Positions 6,763 to 10,036 of a DNA stretch of 10,036 bases are shown here, piece after piece. A program made the translations under genes and the position numbers. The stretch covers positions 1 to 10,036 of the forward strand of contig JBJEPE010000072.1 of assembly GCA_051881075.1 (NCBI GenBank). The letters are read 5' to 3'. This stretch comes from RUG14223 sp051881075. GTDB taxonomy: Bacteria; Bacillota; Clostridia; Oscillospirales; Acutalibacteraceae. The stretch's first letter is position 1. Every line of letters begins with the position of its first letter. Under the pieces are notes generated by a model. It was given only the letters and a program-made list of their open reading frames with translations, had not been told where the DNA came from and searched no databases.

Positions 6763-7962
6763 TCAGTCAACGCAATTTATGTCGTTAAATATTGCCGCAC
6801 TTCGTTTCAATATTCCGTTCATGTATGCGATAGCTGTGCCGTAGTTGCTTATAGGAACATTCTGATCCTCTGCACATTTCATGCGATAGCGCACCTCTCG
6901 TTCATTCAGCATACAGCCGCCGCAATGCAGAATAAGCGCATACGGTGACAAATCCTCAGGAAACTCAGTGCCTGAGCTTAATGCTATGTTAAGTTTTTTA
7001 CCTGTGTATGCCTGTAGTAGGTGCGGTAGCTTAACGCTGCCGATATCTCCGCATTGTCTGTGATGTGTACATCCCTCAGAGATAAGTACGGTGTCACCGT
7101 CCTTTAATCTGTCTATTGCGGCTACACCTCTTAATGCCGTATCAAGAAAGCCCTTATATCTTGCCATTAATATTGAGAAGGAGGTAAGGTATATATCCTG
7201 CGGTACTATCTCATTAACGACCTTAAATGCCTGACTGTCGGTTATTACCATAAATGGTTTTTTGCCGAGATTTTCAAGTGTTTCTTTCAGCTCGGTTTCC
7301 CTTACGGTAATAGCCGTTGCACCTGCTTCCAGCACATCTCTTATAGTCTGTTGCTGTGGCAAAATAAGTCTGCCCTTAGGTGCGGCAGAGTCAATGGGTA
7401 CTACAAGCACAATAAAATCACCGGGCTTGATAAGGTCGCCTACAAGCCTAAGTCGCATATCGTCCACCTCAACCAGATGAGCAATTCTCTCTTTAAGCTC
7501 ATGTATGCCTATCTTATCTGTGGCGCTTACGTAAATTTCGTTTTCTCCTGCACTTTTTTCTTCTGTAAGCAAATCGGACTTATTGCGAGCTATAATATAC
7601 GGTATCTGTTTTGCCTTGAAAAGCTCAATAAGCTCTTTATCGCATTGCTGTAGGTCATCGCAAGCATCTGTAACAAGTACTGCTACATCAGTCTTATTGA
7701 GTACCTGACGAGTCTTTTTAACTCTCAATTCTCCCAGTTCGCCGCTGTCATCTATACCGGGAGTGTCAATTATCATAACAGGGCCGAGCGGTAACAGCTC
7801 CATTGATTTATATACAGGGTCAGTTGTAGTACCCTTAGTGTCGGATACTATTGCAAGCTCCTGTCCTGTTACGGCATTTACAATGCTTGACTTGCCTGCG
7901 TTACGTTTACCGAAAAATCCTATATGTATTCTGTTTGCTGACGGGGTATCGTTTAGTCCCAT
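6763..7962 (-). CDS. hydF: [FeFe]-hydrogenase maturation GTPase HydF
   Basis: HydF is the scaffold on which the diiron subcluster precursor of the [FeFe]-hydrogenase active site is assembled and from which it is passed to the hydrogenase; it works with the radical-SAM enzymes HydE and HydG. The 399-residue protein has an N-terminal GTPase domain: P-loop GKRNAGKS (18-25), TTT switch (45-47), DTPG (66-69), NKSD (127-130) and SAT (146-148). A dimerisation region follows, then a C-terminal cluster domain with the ligands C298-x-H300, 46 residues, then C347-x-x-C350, the known HydF iron-sulfur motif. Length and all key residues are normal. The start at 7962 follows AGGATGTGA. It has its own promoter, 181 bp behind hydE, so it is not simply the last gene of that operon. 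Confidence 0.96.
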   Translation of the reverse strand: MGLNDTPSANRIHIGFFGKRNAGKSSIVNAVTGQELAIVSDTKGTTTDPVYKSMELLPLGPVMIIDTPGIDDSGELGELRVKKTRQVLNKTDVAVLVTDACDDLQQCDKELIELFKAKQIPYIIARNKSDLLTEEKSAGENEIYVSATDKIGIHELKERIAHLVEVDDMRLRLVGDLIKPGDFIVLVVPIDSAAPKGRLILPQQQTIRDVLEAGATAITVRETELKETLENLGKKPFMVITDSQAFKVVNEIVPQDIYLTSFSILMARYKGFLDTALRGVAAIDRLKDGDTVLISEGCTHHRQCGDIGSVKLPHLLQAYTGKKLNIALSSGTEFPEDLSPYALILHCGGCMLNEREVRYRMKCAEDQNVPISNYGTAIAYMNGILKRSAAIFNDINCVD

Positions 7963-8072
7963 AAAATCACATCCTATAAATTATTTTTGCTATCGCATCA
8001 TCTGCCCGTGTCAGGAGTAGTACTATAAAAATCATAGTAATAATATGACTAATTATCATTACGTATTGTATA

Positions 8073-8102
8073 ATTATAACATGATTATACAAATGTATAC
8101 AA
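8073..8102 (-). promoter_or_regulatory. Promoter of hydF
   Basis: On the minus strand TGTTATAAT (8073-8081) is a perfect extended -10 element. TTGTAT (8097-8102) sits 18 nt upstream as a weak -35. A second TATAAT (8084-8089) with TTGTGA 16 nt upstream (8106-8111) is an alternative. The start would be near 8066, giving a leader of about 100 nt. A small palindrome TGTATACA (8094-8101) overlaps the -35 region. Confidence 0.55.
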
Positions 8103-8149
8103 AAATCACAAATGCTTTATGCTTTTTAAGTGTTTGTGCGTGATTAAAT
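8101..8149 (-). terminator. Possible weak terminator after hydE
   Basis: Just past the hydE stop the minus strand can pair ATCA and CAAA with TTTG and TGAT around an AT-rich loop, ending in ATTTTTG. The stem is short, AU-rich and interrupted, so some read-through into hydF is plausible. It overlaps the hydF promoter region. Confidence 0.3.
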
Positions 8150-9193
8150 CAATGCGCAGGTTTTGTGGTCGCCCCTGCCTATTTCAATAGTGCGGTCTAT
8201 CTGTTTAAGGCTGTTTTTAAGAGCATTGAGCCCCTCGGCGGACTCTGCACCTGTAGCAAGCTTGTTATTGTATAAAAGGTATTTACCTCTGACATCAGAA
8301 GGTGATAGATTAGGCATAATTACATTTGCACCGGATTTTATGCCAAGCTCTCTGCCGCCTTTAACTATAGTACCCAGGGCTGTTGTAGCAGGCAGGAGTA
8401 CATCAGGTAACATAAGCCTTATAATGCTAAGGCACTTCAGAGTTAATTGCAGACTGCCTGCGGGCATATCCTTAAACGGTGTATCTTTGTGAGGAATAAA
8501 AGGGCCTAAGCCCACCATATGCGGTTTAAATTCCTGTATAAACCTTATATCGTAGAGTATATTTTCAGTAGTTTGATACGGTGAACCGACCATAAAGCCG
8601 CAACCGGTCTGATAGCCTATAGACTTTAAGTCACGCAGGCATTGCATACGGTTTTCAAGGGAAAGTTCCTTTGGATGTAGCTTGCCGTAATGTACGGCGT
8701 CGGCTGTTTCATGGCGAAGCAGGTATCTGTCAGCGCCTGCGTCAAAGTACATCTTGTAGCTTGAGTAGCTTTTTTCTCCTAAAGACAGAGTAACGGCGCA
8801 ATCCGGAAAATTGCTCTTAAGAGCCTTAACAATTTCGACTATGCGCTCATCCGTAAAATACGGATCTTCTCCGCCCTGCAGCACAAAGGTACGGAAACCT
8901 ATATTATAACCTGTTTTTGCACAGGATAATACTTGCTCACAGGTTAGCCTGTAGCGCTCGGCACATTTATTACTGCGACGAATACCGCAGTACAGACAAT
9001 CATTCTTACAGTAATTAGTAAGCTCAATAAGGCCACGAATGTAAACGGATGTGCCGTAATTCTGTATGCAGACACGCTCGCCCTGAGAATACAGGTAGCT
9101 TAGAGCATTTTCATCTGTGCAGTTAAGCAGAGATAAAAGTTCGGAATCCGTCAGGTTGCCTGTCTGTGTAAGTTTATCAATAATACTTTTCAT
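8144..9193 (-). CDS. hydE: [FeFe]-hydrogenase maturation radical SAM enzyme HydE
   Basis: HydE is a radical S-adenosylmethionine enzyme that processes the iron-carbonyl-cyanide synthon made by HydG into the diiron precursor finished on HydF. The 349-residue protein carries the SAM cluster motif C62-x3-C66-x2-C69 (CKNDCLYC), followed by GIRRSNK, LQGGEDPYF (105-113), the conserved LLRHETAD (158-165) and TTALGT (270-275). Its length fits the family. The extra C-terminal cysteine triad that binds a second, dispensable cluster in some HydE proteins is not seen near 300-325. The start at 9193 lies 5 bp after the upstream gene, and its ribosome site GGAGT overlaps that gene's stop, so the two are co-translated. 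BioB and HmdB are relatives, but hydF nearby favours HydE. Confidence 0.95.
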   Translation of the reverse strand: MKSIIDKLTQTGNLTDSELLSLLNCTDENALSYLYSQGERVCIQNYGTSVYIRGLIELTNYCKNDCLYCGIRRSNKCAERYRLTCEQVLSCAKTGYNIGFRTFVLQGGEDPYFTDERIVEIVKALKSNFPDCAVTLSLGEKSYSSYKMYFDAGADRYLLRHETADAVHYGKLHPKELSLENRMQCLRDLKSIGYQTGCGFMVGSPYQTTENILYDIRFIQEFKPHMVGLGPFIPHKDTPFKDMPAGSLQLTLKCLSIIRLMLPDVLLPATTALGTIVKGGRELGIKSGANVIMPNLSPSDVRGKYLLYNNKLATGAESAEGLNALKNSLKQIDRTIEIGRGDHKTCALI

Positions 9194-9198
9194 GTTTA

Positions 9199-9459
9199 TT
9201 ACTCCGCAGTGCTTATAAAGTTAGAGTAAGCCGCTTTGTTACTTATTCCGTCTAATCTGCCGATTTTACCTGTAAGTGCAGATATAACATTCTGGGGGGC
9301 ATCAATGGCAATGCTTATGATGTTTATATTTTTCTGTCTGTACGGTATGCCCATTCTGCCTATTATGTACTCGCCGTATTCATGCAGAATAGCGTTGAGT
9401 GCCTCGACAGATTTAGGATTTTCTATAATTATGCCGATAACGGCCACTCTGGTTTCCAC
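9199..9459 (-). CDS. TM1266-family putative iron-only hydrogenase system regulator
   Basis: A small 86-residue protein of the TM1266 family, usually found beside hydE, hydF and hydG and annotated as a putative [FeFe]-hydrogenase system regulator. The family has a ferredoxin-like fold resembling the C-terminal domain of NikR. Its molecular role is not established here. Typical features are the opening TRVAVIGIIIENP, the central IIGRMGIPYRQKNINIISIAID, and the end ISALTGKIGRLDGISNKAAYS. The start is GTG at 9459, with GGAGATGA (9466-9473) 6 nt upstream; nearby ATG codons are out of frame. It is first in the operon with hydE. No helix-turn-helix is present, so DNA binding, if any, would be unusual. 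Confidence 0.9.
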   Translation of the reverse strand: METRVAVIGIIIENPKSVEALNAILHEYGEYIIGRMGIPYRQKNINIISIAIDAPQNVISALTGKIGRLDGISNKAAYSNFISTAE

Positions 9460-9636
9460 TATAAATCATCTCCATTTATGTATATAAAAATGCCCCTTAC
9501 CAAGATGTAGGTAAAGGGCGTGTATTGTATGCTTTTTGTATAAGCTCAGACATCGGGAAAAGGCCGTATGTCAAAGGTTATTTATTGAAGAATTACAGCT
9601 TGCTGTCAGAACAATACTTCGGCTCGCTCATTACCG
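9460..9636 (-). promoter_or_regulatory. Structured leader of the TM1266-hydE operon
   Basis: About 177 nt of untranslated leader between the predicted transcription start and the GTG codon. Besides the terminator it can form GACATACGG/CCGATGTC (9549-9572, 8 bp with a bulged A), a small ACAG-CAAG-CTGT hairpin (about 9597-9608), and possibly TCGG/CCGA at the 5' end. GGTAA at 9631-9635 (minus) could pair with TTACC of the terminator's first arm, a weak hint of an alternative fold. No short leader peptide or known riboswitch class was recognised. Confidence 0.5.
9482..9519 (-). terminator. Intrinsic terminator inside the TM1266-hydE leader (candidate attenuator)
   Basis: On the minus strand GCCCTTTACC (9510-9519) pairs with GGTAAGGGGC (9492-9501) around an 8-nt loop, 10 bp including one T-G wobble, followed by ATTTTTATA. 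The U-tract ends about 22 nt before the GTG start, leaving room only for the ribosome site. The promoter at 9643-9671 lies upstream, so operon transcripts must pass this hairpin. Confidence 0.75.
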
Positions 9637-9642
9637 AGAATA

Positions 9643-9671
9643 ATTATACAATATTTTGTGATAAAAGTCAA
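9643..9671 (-). promoter_or_regulatory. Sigma-A promoter of the TM1266-hydE operon
   Basis: On the minus strand TTGACT (9666-9671), exactly 17 nt, then TATAAT (9643-9648). This is the best-matching promoter in the window, with a predicted start near 9636. Confidence 0.8.
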
Positions 9672-9684
9672 GTTTGTAAACTTG
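9669..9684. promoter_or_regulatory. Palindromic candidate operator over the -35 box
   Basis: CAAGTTTGTAAACTTG is a perfect inverted repeat of two 7-bp arms around GT. It overlaps the upstream half of the -35 element of the TM1266-hydE promoter, a usual position for a repressor or activator site. It does not match the Rex consensus (TTGTTAA...TTAACAA). Confidence 0.5.
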
Positions 9685-9695
9685 CTGATCTAGTA

Positions 9696-9741
9696 CATAT
9701 CACGCATTTTGTAAATTAATAAAACACAAACCTGATGCGTG
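9696..9741. repeat. Inverted repeat resembling the TAGCACGCAT module
   Basis: CACGCATTTTGT (9701-9712) pairs with ACAAA (9726-9730) and ATGCGTG (9735-9741), giving 12 bp with a 4-nt bulge. The flank catatcacgcattttgta resembles the catagcacgcattgta of the repeat arrays, so this may be a decayed module facing a partner. The stretch from here to 9800 otherwise shows nothing. Confidence 0.4.
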
Positions 9742-9811
9742 AAATAACTTACGATATAATTGTACACCGTACGAATAATGCGAAGCATAAAAGCGTTAAG
9801 GAAAGGGTGCA

Positions 9812-9905
9812 GGGAAAACCCATCGCAAGGGTTTTCCCGCCGCTTCTTTGTATACTTTCTTTGCGTAAAGAAAGTATATGCCTAGTACAGAGCGGCATGA
9901 GCGTC
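9812..9905 (+). repeat. Double-hairpin repeat block, second copy
   Basis: A perfect 10-bp hairpin GGGAAAACCC/GGGTTTTCCC (9812-9838) is followed by a perfect 12-bp hairpin TATACTTTCTTT/AAAGAAAGTATA with loop GCGT (9851-9878), then AGAGCGGCATGAGCGTCTG. The layout is the same as 4080-4170, where the stems differ in sequence and length but still pair. Confidence 0.8.
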
Positions 9906-9963
9906 TGTTAGGGCGGATTTATAAACAACTAACTGTTATGCGAAGATATGAAACACACCCTGA

Positions 9964-10036
9964 CTGCGTGCTATAAATTTCTTATTACATACAAATACCA
10001 AGTACGCAACATTGGTTAAGGTCTTACCTGCCAACA
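9964..10036 (-). repeat. Composite intergenic repeat, right-edge copy (partial)
   Basis: On the minus strand: TGTTGGCAGGTAAGACCT, then ACCAATGTTGCGTAC and, further on, ATAGCACGC. This matches the unit starting at about 3840 (TTGTTGGCAGGTAAGACCT..., CCAATGTTGCGTACA, CATAGCACGC), although the second arm of the core hairpin has decayed (ACCTTA). The copy reaches the window edge, so a gene ending just beyond 10036 on the minus strand is possible, as seen for the GH13 gene. Confidence 0.75.

Noticed and set aside
8051..8061. Fur-like half site (TAATGATAATT on the minus strand) just downstream of the hydF start of transcription
   Set aside because: Only one half matches the inverted-repeat consensus; the other half is poor, and such AT-rich matches are common by chance.
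9525..9719. Plus-strand 64-codon open frame
   Set aside because: It lies antisense over the promoter and leader of the TM1266-hydE operon; no ribosome site and no family resemblance.
9755..9760. TATAAT on the plus strand as a promoter facing right
   Set aside because: No acceptable -35 at 16-18 nt, and no gene downstream in the window.

Overview
The window looks like a piece of chromosome from a strictly anaerobic, moderately AT-rich Firmicute, most likely a gut Clostridium-class bacterium (Oscillospiraceae/Ruminococcaceae type). This rests on Gram-positive style Shine-Dalgarno sites, extended -10 promoters, [FeFe]-hydrogenase maturation genes, a sodium/alanine symporter and a NatAB-type exporter. 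The species assignment is inference. There are seven convincing protein genes. No rRNA, tRNA, CRISPR array or transposase gene was seen.

Layout. (1) 1-544 is gene-free: repeat modules, a degenerate 54-bp tandem repeat, two strong G/C hairpins and a four-run G-quadruplex motif. (2) 545-3781 is a divergent pair: a cytoplasmic GH13 alpha-glucosidase-type enzyme (minus) and an AGCS sodium/amino-acid symporter (plus), sharing a roughly 270-bp promoter region. (3) 3675-4335 is a dense array of the same repeat modules as region 1, in opposite orientation. (4) 4528-6676 is natA-natB, an ABC-2 exporter operon. It converges on hydF and is separated from it by a bidirectional terminator. (5) 6763-9459, all minus: a TM1266-type small putative regulator and hydE in one tight operon, and hydF behind its own promoter. 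These act in building the [FeFe]-hydrogenase H-cluster; the third usual partner, hydG, is not in the window. (6) 9460-10036 is gene-free: the leader and promoter of the TM1266-hydE operon, then more repeat modules.

Two things stand out. First, the TM1266-hydE operon has a good sigma-A promoter (TTGACT, 17 nt, TATAAT) about 180 nt upstream. An intrinsic terminator lies in the leader and its U-tract ends only about 22 nt before the start codon, so every transcript must read through it. This is the architecture of an attenuator or riboswitch. A perfect 16-bp palindrome overlaps the -35 box.

Second, the intergenic repeats form a modular family. Its core is a 6-bp stem with a 3-nt (A/T)AG loop, and the stem sequence changes in a compensating way between copies (GCAGGT/ACCTGC, GCAGGG/CCCTGC, GTCGGT/ACCGAC). 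The arrays begin exactly at the 3' ends of both flanking genes. One supplies the last two codons and stop of the GH13 gene, the other an apparent 34-residue tail and stop of the symporter. The left and right arrays are inverted copies of each other (92 bp with 4 mismatches by eye; another 55 bp identical), so the GH13-symporter pair sits between long inverted repeats.
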